DNA of 64,000 bases. Origin: Ralstonia sp. NFACC01. Lineage in GTDB: Bacteria; Pseudomonadota; Gammaproteobacteria; Burkholderiales; Burkholderiaceae. This document shows, one piece after another, positions 56,433-63,776 of the stretch. A program made the position numbers and the translations under genes. Under the pieces are notes generated by a model. The model saw only the letters and a list, made by a program, of their open reading frames with translations, did no database searches and was not told the origin of the DNA. Position 1 is the first letter of the stretch. Every line of letters starts with the position of its first letter. Where the stretch lies: the NCBI RefSeq assembly GCF_900115545.1, contig NZ_FOWV01000011.1, positions 1-64,000 of the forward strand, given 5' to 3'.

Positions 56433-56744
56433 ATGGGCAAAAACGACATGATTTTGATTGGCATCGCGGCGGCGGTGCTGGGCCTCGTGGTCTACAAGAC
56501 GCAGAACGCGCAGGCAGCAAACGCGCCCAACGGTGTGATGGCGAACGCGCCGGCCGTGCTGGGCACGCTGCTGCCGCCGACGGGCAACCCGTACAGCGGT
56601 GACGCCTACACGCCTTCGGGCATGTTCGGCGGAACGCTGTTCAACGCACCGCAGTACGTGCGCAGCGTCTTCGGGCCGGCCAACGACACAGCGTCGGGCA
56701 TCTCGCCGGCACCGGGCCTGTTCAACGCACCGCTGTTCATCTGA
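56433..56744 (+). CDS. Small phage membrane protein
   Basis: 103 residues: TM (MILIGIAAAVLGLVVYKTQN), then a Pro/Ala/Gly-rich region containing the repeat-like GGTLFNAP and GLFNAPLF. Nine bases from the lysozyme stop. Probably in the virion membrane. Confidence 0.55.
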   Translation: MGKNDMILIGIAAAVLGLVVYKTQNAQAANAPNGVMANAPAVLGTLLPPTGNPYSGDAYTPSGMFGGTLFNAPQYVRSVFGPANDTASGISPAPGLFNAPLFI

Positions 56745-56752
56745 GGCGCAGC

Positions 56753-57109
56753 ATGAAAACCATGTATCTCATGCTCGGCGGGCTGGCGCTGTGGGCCGTG
56801 GCCCGGCGTCGCGCGCCCGAGGCGTCGGAGACGATGCCGGCTGCAAACGGCTGGTACACCTACGCGCCAAAGGAGCCGTCCGACTGGTACGGCGACATGT
56901 GGCAGCGCCTGAGCGCTGGCGACCTGTTTCCGCAAGGCCAAAACGATGCGCCGGGCGGCGGCATGTTCATGAACGGCGCGCCGGTCGGGAACTACATCGA
57001 CCCGACCAACACGGGCGGCGCAAAGCTGGCAACGGACCCGAATGCACCGTATCAAGCGGTGCCGGTCAATCAAGCATCGCCCATTCCGGGCGTGATGCGC
57101 ATCCTGTAG
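56753..57109 (+). CDS. Small phage membrane protein
   Basis: 118 residues: N-terminal TM (MYLMLGGLALWAVARRR) and a soluble part with W/Y-rich DWYGDMWQRLSAGDL, then GGGMFMNGAPVGNYIDPTN. Sequence style matches the preceding protein. Confidence 0.55.
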   Translation: MKTMYLMLGGLALWAVARRRAPEASETMPAANGWYTYAPKEPSDWYGDMWQRLSAGDLFPQGQNDAPGGGMFMNGAPVGNYIDPTNTGGAKLATDPNAPYQAVPVNQASPIPGVMRIL

Positions 57110-57117
57110 GGGGCGTA

Positions 57118-57414
57118 ATGCAGGTATCGGGGCAAGCCATGCTGATCGCGGGCGGCCTGCTGGTCGCGGCCTATGTCGTCTTCAAAAAAAAAGACCTGGG
57201 GACTGCGGCTGTGGATGCGGCGGGCGGTGTCGGTGAAACCATCGGGCAGGGCGCCGTGGCAGCAACAAGCGGCGTGGTGCTCGGCATTGGTGATGGCCTG
57301 GGCGTGCCGCGCACGAACATGACTGAGTGCGAGCGGGCCAAGGCTGAAGGGCGGACGTGGGACGCAAGTTTCGCGTGTCCAGCAAGTGATTTTCTGTCGT
57401 ACGTGTTCAACTGA
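57118..57414 (+). CDS. Small phage membrane protein
   Basis: 98 residues from ATG 57118, 6 bases after the previous stop. TM (MLIAGGLLVAAYVVF) followed by KKKD and a Gly/Ala-rich helix (GGVGETIGQGAVAATSGVVL), ending with a Cys-containing tail (NMTECERAKAEGRTWDASFA). Probable membrane-bound virion component. Confidence 0.55.
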   Translation: MQVSGQAMLIAGGLLVAAYVVFKKKDLGTAAVDAAGGVGETIGQGAVAATSGVVLGIGDGLGVPRTNMTECERAKAEGRTWDASFACPASDFLSYVFN

Positions 57415-57427
57415 CCAAGGGGGTCGT

Positions 57428-57604
57428 ATGTATTTCTGGAATCGTCTGCGTGAGCCGTCCACCTGGGCCGGCATTGGTGGTCTCGCTGTGCAACTGGGAG
57501 CCAGCCCGGACAAGGTGAGCGTGGCATCGCAGGTTGTCGGCTGCGTGCTGGCCGCCCTGGCCGTGTTCCTGCCCGAAAAGGGCAACACCACGCCCCAGCA
57601 GTAA
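57428..57604 (+). CDS. Holin-like protein
   Basis: 58 residues: WNRLREPSTWAGIGGLAVQL and VSVASQVVGCVLAALAVFLP, two hydrophobic helices joined by a short loop and ending EKGNTTPQQ. This is the pattern of small phage holins that follow L-R-x-P-S-x-W-x-G. It is downstream of the lysozyme and probably times lysis. Confidence 0.7.
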   Translation: MYFWNRLREPSTWAGIGGLAVQLGASPDKVSVASQVVGCVLAALAVFLPEKGNTTPQQ

Positions 57605-57613
57605 GGGGCGGGC

Positions 57614-57772
57614 ATGGACTGGATGACGCTAGACATGCTCAAGCTGCTGGTCGGTGCTATCGCCACGGCGAGCGGCATCTATGGCGGCATCCGGGCGGAC
57701 CTGCGCAAGGCAATCGACCTGGGCAAGTCCGCACACGAACGGTTGGACCGCCACCTGGAGGGCCACCCGTGA
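57614..57772 (+). CDS. Small TM plus helix protein, spanin-like
   Basis: 52 residues: TM (LLVGAIATASGIYGGIRA) followed by a charged helix (DLRKAIDLGKSAHERLDRHL). It resembles inner-membrane spanins in layout but is much shorter than typical ones. It overlaps the next start. Confidence 0.5.
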   Translation: MDWMTLDMLKLLVGAIATASGIYGGIRADLRKAIDLGKSAHERLDRHLEGHP

Positions 57773-57939
57773 ACAAGTGGATTCCAAGCCCGCACGAAAT
57801 CGTGCGCGAGGGCATCATCGTTCTTGGCGGCGTGCTCATTGCCGCGTGGGTGCTCTCTCGCATGCCTTCGGTGAAGGCATGGGTACAGCAACAAGGAACC
57901 CTGACGATCAAAGACCAGTCGGGGAACGTTCTCTACTGA
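57769..57939 (+). CDS. Small single-TM phage protein
   Basis: 56 residues from GTG 57769, overlapping the previous stop. One TM (EGIIVLGGVLIAAWVLS) and a short C-terminal tail (QQGTLTIKDQSGNVLY). Not recognised. Confidence 0.5.
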   Translation: MNKWIPSPHEIVREGIIVLGGVLIAAWVLSRMPSVKAWVQQQGTLTIKDQSGNVLY

Positions 57940-57950
57940 AGGAGGCCACC

Positions 57951-58019
57951 ATGGCACACAAGCGCAAGCGCCGCACGCCGGCACGCGACAGCAAAGGCCG
58001 CTTCAAGAAGAAGCGCTGA
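57951..58019 (+). CDS. 22-residue very basic phage peptide
   Basis: MAHKRKRRTPARDSKGRFKK plus two basic residues: 12 Lys/Arg out of 22. GGAGG lies 6 bases upstream, a perfect ribosome-binding site. It may neutralise DNA in the virion in the manner of protamine-like peptides. It is the last gene before the terminator. Confidence 0.6.
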   Translation: MAHKRKRRTPARDSKGRFKKKR

Positions 58020-58031
58020 TGCAAAGAAAAA

Positions 58032-58052
58032 CCCCCGGTCAAAAGCCGGGGG
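58032..58052 (+). terminator. Terminator of the prophage late operon
   Basis: CCCCCGG and CCGGGGG pair perfectly across a 7-base loop, preceded by AAAAA and followed by TTTTTT. It ends the rightward operon; the A-run also lets it stop leftward transcription. Confidence 0.92.
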
Positions 58053-58073
58053 TTTTTTCATGGCCATGCGAGT

Positions 58074-58241
58074 TCACGGGGAACAGTGATCCTGATGGAG
58101 TCCGTATTGTTTTGCATAGGCGCAGGCGTCTTTCACATTCGTCGCATGATCCATGAAGATGGAACCGGCAAGGAATGCAGCGATGAAGGCGACATAAGCC
58201 CAGGTGGGGATACGGTTGCAAATGGAGATGAACTTTCGCAT
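58074..58241 (-). CDS. Small membrane protein at prophage right end
   Basis: 55 residues: MRKFISICNRIPTWAYVAFI and a TM (AYVAFIAAFLAGSIFMDHA), with a Cys-containing tail (VKDACAYAKQYGLHQDHC). One base separates its start from the upstream gene's stop, so the two form a leftward operon. Possibly a superinfection-exclusion protein by position, but nothing proves this. Confidence 0.5.
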   Translation of the reverse strand: MRKFISICNRIPTWAYVAFIAAFLAGSIFMDHATNVKDACAYAKQYGLHQDHCSP

Positions 58242-58242
58242 G

Positions 58243-58569
58243 TCAGGCTCGCATCTGTTCGGGTTGGTCGATGAGGGAAAGCGTAGGCGACGCGGGGACG
58301 TATCGAGGGCGCGCGGGAAGCGTGTAGACGGTGGCGGTGCCGGCGATGCCGAGGCGGCGATAGCCCATGGCGCGCATGTCGGCGTCACGCTGCCAAGCCC
58401 GCAGGCGTAGGAGTTCGGGAACCCACCAGGGCACGGGACTGGAGCCAGAGCGCCAGGCGCGCAGAGTTTTGACGGTGACGCGCAGGGTGCGGGCAAGCAT
58501 GACTTCGGGCGCGTGCGCGTAAAGCTCCAACTCCCCCAAGTGGCCCCATTTGTGATCGTGAGACTTCAT
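58243..58569 (-). CDS. DUF3653-like phage protein
   Basis: 108 residues from MKSHDHKWGH. TLRVTVKTLRAWRSGSSPVP then WWVPELLRLRAWQRDADMRA match a helix-turn-helix-like phage family (DUF3653-type) known from small temperate phages of beta/gamma-proteobacteria. It may be a second regulator of lysogeny. An open frame extends upstream through the terminator hairpin, but the ATG here is preferred. Confidence 0.6.
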   Translation of the reverse strand: MKSHDHKWGHLGELELYAHAPEVMLARTLRVTVKTLRAWRSGSSPVPWWVPELLRLRAWQRDADMRAMGYRRLGIAGTATVYTLPARPRYVPASPTLSLIDQPEQMRA

Positions 58570-58582
58570 CTTGTTTTTCTCG

Positions 58583-58609
58583 AAAAAAGGCCCGGCGCGA
58601 GGGCCGGGC
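58583..58609 (-). terminator. Terminator-like hairpin at the right prophage border
   Basis: GCCCGGC and GCCGGGC pair across a 6-base loop; on the minus strand it is followed by C and six T. It lies just upstream of the DUF3653-like gene, so it would stop leftward transcripts arriving from the neighbouring defence operon. Confidence 0.7.
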
Positions 58610-58737
58610 TTGCACGGGATGCGGTCCATTGGAACCGCGCAGCATGATGGTGTCAGAGCTATGCAGCGCAGAACCACCAACAAGGGGTAAAACAAGGTAA
58701 GACTTTGATTGAGAACAAGATTTGGCCCGGGGTGGCG

Positions 58738-58765
58738 ATTTTACATAACACAAATTATGCGATGG
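58738..58765 (-). repeat. dif-like XerC/XerD site, right attachment site (attR)
   Basis: On the minus strand: arm CCATCGCATAA, centre TTTGTG, arm TTATGTAAAAT. The second arm matches the E. coli XerD-binding arm at 10 of 11 positions; the first shares the inner CGCATAA with the XerC arm. The 11-6-11 layout is that of dif. The left 17 bp (58738-58754) repeat the prophage left border exactly. Joining the outer halves of both borders recreates this same site as the presumed empty host target. Confidence 0.8.
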
Positions 58766-59184
58766 CAGGGTATGTTTGCAGGTGTTGCGTCGTTTCAGGA
58801 GTGCAGACACCGCTCCAACGCAAACATGGGCCGAAATTCGCCACTTTCCTACGGAACGCTACCTCTTAATGGCAAATTTGCCCATTTCGGCCATTTGGTA
58901 CCAGCGTTGCGTTGGCGAATTTTGCTGATTGCATTAGATCCCACGATTCCGTTAAGTGGGCTTGCATGCATTGGTCCCACGCCACTGTAGCCATTACCGG
59001 CCTGTCTTCCGTGGCACCCTCGGCAAGGAAGCTGGGGCAAGCGTTGCGGTCACGACAAAAGTGACGTATACAGCTCTTTTCTGCCCCGGAAACTGCCTTT
59101 GTGGTCTTGGTCTAGCCGCACAAATGTTGGAGATACGCGTAGCGCGGAAGGCTACGTCCCGATCAGCACGTCATGTGTGCGCCG
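58766..59184. other. Gene-free 419 bp between prophage and defence operon
   Basis: No open frame with recognisable protein features and no tRNA. It is downstream of the leftward ATPase gene. Several short inverted segments (for example CGCCAACGCAACGC/GCGTTGCGTTGGCG-like around 58815 and 58905) suggest a remnant or a mobile-element end, but I cannot name it. Confidence 0.5.
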
Positions 59185-61209
59185 TTACCCCATTGCGGCG
59201 TCGTGCGGTCCCGCCGAAATAAAACCTTCTCCGGGCTTGCGCCAACGCTTTCGAACCAGTGATTCGAATTCGACCTGGTTCGCGAGTGCCAGCTTATCAG
59301 CATGATCAGTGACGATGATTTGTGGACGGATTCCAGTCTCTTTGAACGTGTCTTCACAGTACCAAACAAGCTGGTCGAACATGTTTGTCACTGCGCGCAG
59401 ATCCTCGTCCACTTTATGCGCCGAGGTACGGGTGGGATCCTGGATCGCATTGAATTCGGCGCCGTTGTCCAGCAAGGCGGGAAAGTACACTTGACTCGGC
59501 TGATCTAGAAAAAGGATCGGCGGTATCGCACACTTGTCTCCGAGCTCGCAAAAATAGCGATGTAGCGCGAGGAACAGCGCAAGATGGCAGGATAGCCAGT
59601 TGGCCCCGCTGCCCATTGATCGCAGGAAGACCTTCTTATCCTTTGCGGGTTCGTGCCACAGATCAAACGTCTCCACCGAGAACCGCAAGCGAATAGGCTT
59701 ATAAGAGTCCTCGAAGTCGAATCGCGTGCCGAGATCATCTAGAATCTTCGCGATGCGTTCTTCGGCCTGAGCAAGCTTTGTTTGAACGTCGAATCTGCGC
59801 TTCAGGTCTGCCTGAAGCTTGGCGATGCTTATGCGGAGTTGAGCCAAGTCACTCTCGTCCTTTCGGCTCACCGCCCTGGCAAGTGCGAGTAGTGCCTCTT
59901 CTAGACGCCCTTTCGCCGCAACTGCCATCTCATACTGGCTCTTCAGCTTGCCCATCTTGGCAAGTTCCGCGTTCAACCTCTTGAGCTCGCCTTCCTGCTC
60001 CGCAGCCAGATTCTGGACGGGAAGCATATCTTTCTTCACCTTAGCACGTGCCTCCTCAAATGACGCCAGCCGCGAGTTGGATCGGAGCAACTCGGTGTTT
60101 AGCCACTCAATCGCCGAGCTTAAGGCGTTCGCACTGTGCTCGACGGCTTCCGTGGGCGTCGCGCAGAATGGGCAAGCACTTGTGTGCAAATCCGCTTTTA
60201 CCGGAAGAGGAATATCCTGTTTGCGCTTGTCATACTGAATCGCGAAGGCAATGGACGACTCGATTCCATGCAGATTTGTTGCGTGCTCCCGTAGCAATGC
60301 AACGGTTTTGCTGTACTCCATTTCCAGTTCACGCCGTCGTCGCACGTGCCCCGCTGTATCTGCCGACAGTGCGACGGACATAGCCTCGATCCTGTCTCTC
60401 GCAGCCGCTGGGTTCGCGTACATCGTAGCCAAATCCACTGGAGGCGATAATCCAGACAATGCTTCGTACTCGGACCTTGCGAGGGCGACTTTCCGTTTGG
60501 CCTCGTCAATCTGCGCTTCGCGCTTTGGCGCCATGCGCTTCAACGATCGCTCTTCTTGCTCCAGTTCGTTGAGCTTTTGCTTTAACAGGAAGTACTCCTG
60601 CTTGGCGAAACCCAGAAACACCTTCAAGTGGTCGATCGCCTGCTCGCGCTTTTCGCGCTCGTCGAAGCGATAGAAGACCGCGTGCTTGTTGGCGACCAGA
60701 TTCTGGTGTTGCAGCATGAAAGACGTAAAGCTTCTTGCTGACGGGGTTGCCAATCGGGCCTTATTAAAACGTGCCTCGCGAGCCGACAGATCTTCATCAA
60801 CGTCGGTCACCACGACGCCAAAACTTCGTATCAAGTTCTTCTTGAAGAGATCTGTTGAATAGAAGAACTTCTCGTCGAAGTAAGCGCTATTCAATGTGCG
60901 GGCCTCTTTGACTCGCTCAGTCTCAAGCTCCTCCTTGAAAAATGCCGTCCCTGTGTCCGGACGACGAGCCAGAACGATGGCCGTATCATTGAGCATCAGC
61001 ACGGTGAAGTACAGAATCGCATGGTCAGTAATCACGCCGACCGGTACCGTAAACGCGGAGCTTCCAAAACAATAGTCAAAAATCTCGATCAGTGCGCTCT
61101 TGCCAGTAGACGAACGCCCAGTGATGACGTTGACGCCAGTCGAGAAGGTCACTGCGTGTACGGCGTCGTTTTTATCAACGACGCCGATGTGAAGGATGTG
61201 GGCTTTCAT
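59185..61209 (-). CDS. DUF3732 Rad50/SMC-like ATPase of an ABC-3C system
   Basis: 674 residues. Walker A GRSSTGKSA (31-39), long coiled coils (about 185-330 and 365-490) around a zinc-hook motif CPFC (346-349), ABC-signature equivalent SMGSGANWL (531-539), Walker B ILFLDQP (565-571) followed by SQVYFP, and an H-loop TDHAD (634-638). LDQPSQVYFP is the hallmark of DUF3732. Known three-component ABC ATPase systems couple such a sensor to a nuclease or other effector. Start overlaps the preceding gene's stop. Base composition is lower in GC than the chromosome. Confidence 0.85.
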   Translation of the reverse strand: MKAHILHIGVVDKNDAVHAVTFSTGVNVITGRSSTGKSALIEIFDYCFGSSAFTVPVGVITDHAILYFTVLMLNDTAIVLARRPDTGTAFFKEELETERVKEARTLNSAYFDEKFFYSTDLFKKNLIRSFGVVVTDVDEDLSAREARFNKARLATPSARSFTSFMLQHQNLVANKHAVFYRFDEREKREQAIDHLKVFLGFAKQEYFLLKQKLNELEQEERSLKRMAPKREAQIDEAKRKVALARSEYEALSGLSPPVDLATMYANPAAARDRIEAMSVALSADTAGHVRRRRELEMEYSKTVALLREHATNLHGIESSIAFAIQYDKRKQDIPLPVKADLHTSACPFCATPTEAVEHSANALSSAIEWLNTELLRSNSRLASFEEARAKVKKDMLPVQNLAAEQEGELKRLNAELAKMGKLKSQYEMAVAAKGRLEEALLALARAVSRKDESDLAQLRISIAKLQADLKRRFDVQTKLAQAEERIAKILDDLGTRFDFEDSYKPIRLRFSVETFDLWHEPAKDKKVFLRSMGSGANWLSCHLALFLALHRYFCELGDKCAIPPILFLDQPSQVYFPALLDNGAEFNAIQDPTRTSAHKVDEDLRAVTNMFDQLVWYCEDTFKETGIRPQIIVTDHADKLALANQVEFESLVRKRWRKPGEGFISAGPHDAAMG

Positions 61210-61685
61210 AGAGACATAACACCAAGCATGCGAAAGATCGTCGGTACGTCATAGGGCGCAAAGATCGTTCCGAGTTTTCTTGAGGCGGAAAGAGCTTCGC
61301 GCGGGGCCAACGGTTCGTCGACAACTTCACCACAGACCTCGAGCGACAAGTCTGTCGTTATCGAGAGGCGACCACAGTTCAGGAGATGCTGGAGGGTAAC
61401 GTTGGTGATGGCACGATAGGTATCGATCCGGCCCTGCAATCCATACAGACGTTCGGTCTTCGCCGCAAACGTCGGGAGACGCGTCCTGCCACGATCTTTG
61501 TGCAACACGTTCCTCGACTGTTCCGGCAAGACCAGGGGCAAGACAAGGTAAGCCAGCAAAACACCATTCTTTTGTGGCCCCATCGCCCCATAGAATTCGG
61601 TGAAAAGCTCGGAAAACAGGAAGGGGTTGTTGTGCAGTATGAAGAGATTTTCGACTACGTCGATCTTCTTTTTTTGAGCTTCCAT
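61206..61685 (-). CDS. ABC-3C middle component
   Basis: 159 residues, all soluble, with no catalytic motif: VENLFILHNNPFLFSELFTE, GVLLAYLVLPLVLPEQSRNV and LQHLLNCGRLSI. Size, lack of motifs and position between the effector and the DUF3732 ATPase are what define middle components of these systems. It overlaps the upstream gene by 31 bp and the downstream one by 4 bp, so all three are coupled. Confidence 0.75.
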   Translation of the reverse strand: MEAQKKKIDVVENLFILHNNPFLFSELFTEFYGAMGPQKNGVLLAYLVLPLVLPEQSRNVLHKDRGRTRLPTFAAKTERLYGLQGRIDTYRAITNVTLQHLLNCGRLSITTDLSLEVCGEVVDEPLAPREALSASRKLGTIFAPYDVPTIFRMLGVMSL

Positions 61686-62806
61686 TGCAATTGGCTGTTA
61701 TTCATCTCAACGTGCAGCAGTCCATTGCGGAACCAGGTCGGCGAGTCGTCGTAACCTGGAAACTTCGGTGCCCCAGCGCCGTGGACGTCATCATAGAAAT
61801 CCTGTGACGCACGTATTTCATCGGCGCAGTTCCGCGCGGCCTTCCGGTAGGTCGCGTTAAAGACATCGAGGACATCGCTGTGATAGCCCTTCCACCGAGA
61901 TGGCTCAATCAGATAGCCCTTGATGTGCGTTTCGATCAGCGTCATCGCATTCTGATAGTGATGGATCGCATCGGGAATGACCTCCTCATAGTCAATGTCC
62001 AGGATCTTGCGGACGAACGGGTCCTGGGAGGTGCCCATCGGCACCTCGGATATGCGGCTAGGGTGAGGCTTCTCCGGAAAATATCGAGTCGCCTTTCCGT
62101 GAATTTCGTACAACTCCTTCAGCTTCGTATCAAAATCGCGGAAATCGATTTCCCAAGTTGCCCCCTTGGGTTGGTCGGCACGACAGACGAAGCCAAGCAA
62201 GGCGTCCATCATCGGACCTTTGTTTTCGGCTGGGACACGGAGCTGCTCGATCTGGATCGATTTGTATAGTTCACTGAGGTCCGGCGCCGATGCTTCGATG
62301 TAGATCTTCGGCACAATAAGCTCCAGTAGGTCGCGGCGAATCGGATCGAGGATCCAGTCCTGTAACTCCAGAACCTTGCTACGCTTGGCCTGCTGGTCGG
62401 TGCCCTGGGCGACTTCGAACTCATCGGCATGAGCCGCATGGATTTCGCATAGCAGGTCCAGTCGCGCTGCACGCCCCTTTTCGTTCCAGTATCGCAATCG
62501 GGCCGTGGTGCCAAAAGCTTGAGTCGTGAAAAGGATGAGCGAGGCGTATCGTTCTTGGGGGAACCGCGCATCCATCCAGTTGTACACCGTATTCCAGAAG
62601 TTCTCGCTGCCATCCGTCAGAGGTTTGCTGTGATACCGCTTTACCTCAAACTGCGTGTGCCCTTCGAGCGTGATGTCCCCCAATCGCTCTATGAGAAGCT
62701 TCTGGTCGGGCTTTAGCGCGAAGCACTGCGCCACAGCTACGCAGAGCTGATAGACCGTCGCTCTTGTGGATGCGGTCGCGTCCGATCGCGAACCCTTTTT
62801 CGTCAT
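61655..62806 (-). CDS. ABC-3C effector with probable N-terminal nuclease domain
   Basis: 383 residues from MTKKGSRSDA (GTG at 62815 is an alternative). Near the N-terminus, LGDITLEGHTQFEVKRYHSK contains an E-x-K within a D...E-x-K pattern like the PD-(D/E)xK nuclease core seen in DUF4297/Cap4 proteins, and ENFWNTVYNWM follows as in that family. The C-terminal part (VFNATYRKAARNCADEIRAS then FRNGLLHVEMNNSQLQWKL) resembles ABC-3C C-terminal domains. It is first in the operon, so it probably cuts DNA when the ATPase is triggered. Confidence 0.7.
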   Translation of the reverse strand: MTKKGSRSDATASTRATVYQLCVAVAQCFALKPDQKLLIERLGDITLEGHTQFEVKRYHSKPLTDGSENFWNTVYNWMDARFPQERYASLILFTTQAFGTTARLRYWNEKGRAARLDLLCEIHAAHADEFEVAQGTDQQAKRSKVLELQDWILDPIRRDLLELIVPKIYIEASAPDLSELYKSIQIEQLRVPAENKGPMMDALLGFVCRADQPKGATWEIDFRDFDTKLKELYEIHGKATRYFPEKPHPSRISEVPMGTSQDPFVRKILDIDYEEVIPDAIHHYQNAMTLIETHIKGYLIEPSRWKGYHSDVLDVFNATYRKAARNCADEIRASQDFYDDVHGAGAPKFPGYDDSPTWFRNGLLHVEMNNSQLQWKLKKRRST

Positions 62807-62934
62807 GCCCAACACTCCGTGAGCCTATTTCCGCGCCTAGACGCCACCTCGCAGGCGCAGTCGTGGATGATTACATCCTCAAAATGCTCTTTCACTCGAA
62901 CGTGTGATTATGAAATATATTCCGGTGCATGGCA

Positions 62935-62962
62935 GTTTCACATAACCCAACTTAAGGAGGGG
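62935..62962 (-). repeat. Third dif-like half site
   Basis: On the minus strand: CCCCTCCTTAA, centre GTTGGG, arm TTATGTGAAAC. The XerD-type arm keeps 9 of 11 dif positions, the other arm almost none. It aligns with the prophage border repeat at 13 of 17 positions and lies 128 bp upstream of the defence operon start. Confidence 0.5.
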
Positions 62963-63162
62963 CTGCTGAAGGCATGCCAATCGACCCACAGGCGCATAAC
63001 TGCGCCCGTGCAGCGCCAAAATGGACCCTATGCGCCTTCCACCGTTCAGCGGGAGCATTAGCGACCCTTGGAGTAATTGGGCTTGCCCTCGGAGCCATTC
63101 GTTAGGCGCCGCTTCGCGTGGTACAAAAGACCGTAGTCCAAGCATCTGCCGGAATGTCAGAA

Positions 63163-63776
63163 GCTAGATCACGATCAAATTCCCGCCGTCCGCCTTTGCC
63201 GGCTCGGACGATATAAGCGCAAGAAGTTCGTCGTCTCCTGCTGTCAGTCCCGACATATCCTTGACGTGCGCCACCAGTTCTTTCAAATCGCGCGGACGGC
63301 ATCTCGGTCGCCTGGGCAAAGATCCATTTTCAGATTGCATCCAACTGCGCCCCCGCAGCTTGACCGCCTGGCCGTTGGTCTTGATGCGGCCGACTAGCAG
63401 CGTTTCCTGATGCGTGCGCTCGAACTCGCGGCCCAGGCCGCGCCCGGCCAAGTAGTCGCGTAGCGCCTGATGACCGGTGCGGGCACATGCACCTCCGGGG
63501 CTCGGCTCCCCTTTCCCGCGAACGACAGCGTCCACGTGCCTCGCTAGTCCGCGGCCGGATCCTGTCGCTGCAGATCGCCGATGGTTACCTGCGCCTGCTC
63601 CGAGATCCGCTGTCCAGGTGCGTAGTCGAAGCGCAACAGACACTGTATCCGTGCTGTGCGGGCATCGCCGTGTGGCAGGTCCCGGCGATGCTGCTCAGGA
63701 ACTGCCATTGCGCCTCGGTAAAGCCGCTCAAGGTAGAGGCTGATCCTGCATCAGCGCTTGCCAAACGCATCACCAA
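63163..63776 (-). pseudogene. Decayed tyrosine integrase
   Basis: Pieces of one integrase are spread over different frames. FTEAQWQFLSSIAG near 63700 continues in another frame as LPHGDARTARIQCLLRFDYA; a TAG at 63544-63546 interrupts it; then RGTWTLSFAGKGSRAPEVHV appears, and after another frame change ALRDYLAGRGLGREF. The catalytic C-terminal half is missing and replaced by an unrelated tail. It is clearly inactive. Confidence 0.75.

Larger units (their letters stand above)
46656..58765 (+). mobile_element. Tailless double-jelly-roll prophage integrated at a dif-like site
   Basis: About 12.1 kb between two copies of a 17-bp direct repeat. It contains a leftward repressor at the left end, one long rightward unit (early small genes, HUH replication protein, packaging ATPase, major capsid protein, many one-TM proteins, lysozyme, holin-like) and two leftward genes at the right end. 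No integrase, terminase, portal or tail genes are present. Gene content and size are close to corticoviruses (PM2, about 10 kb) and FLiP-like phages, which are membrane-containing icosahedral viruses. All phage genes look open, so the element may be functional. The gene order is my basis for family assignment; no alignment was run. Confidence 0.85.

Noticed and set aside
46656-58765. Filamentous (inovirus) prophage
   Set aside because: HUH replication protein, small membrane proteins and dif-like borders also occur in inoviruses, but the ATPase lacks the Zot transmembrane anchor, and a lysozyme, holin-like gene and a 264-aa soluble capsid protein with internal duplication do not belong there.
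46656-58765. Satellite or decayed remnant of a tailed phage
   Set aside because: There is no terminase, portal, protease or tail gene and no interrupted frame; the genes form one compact set.
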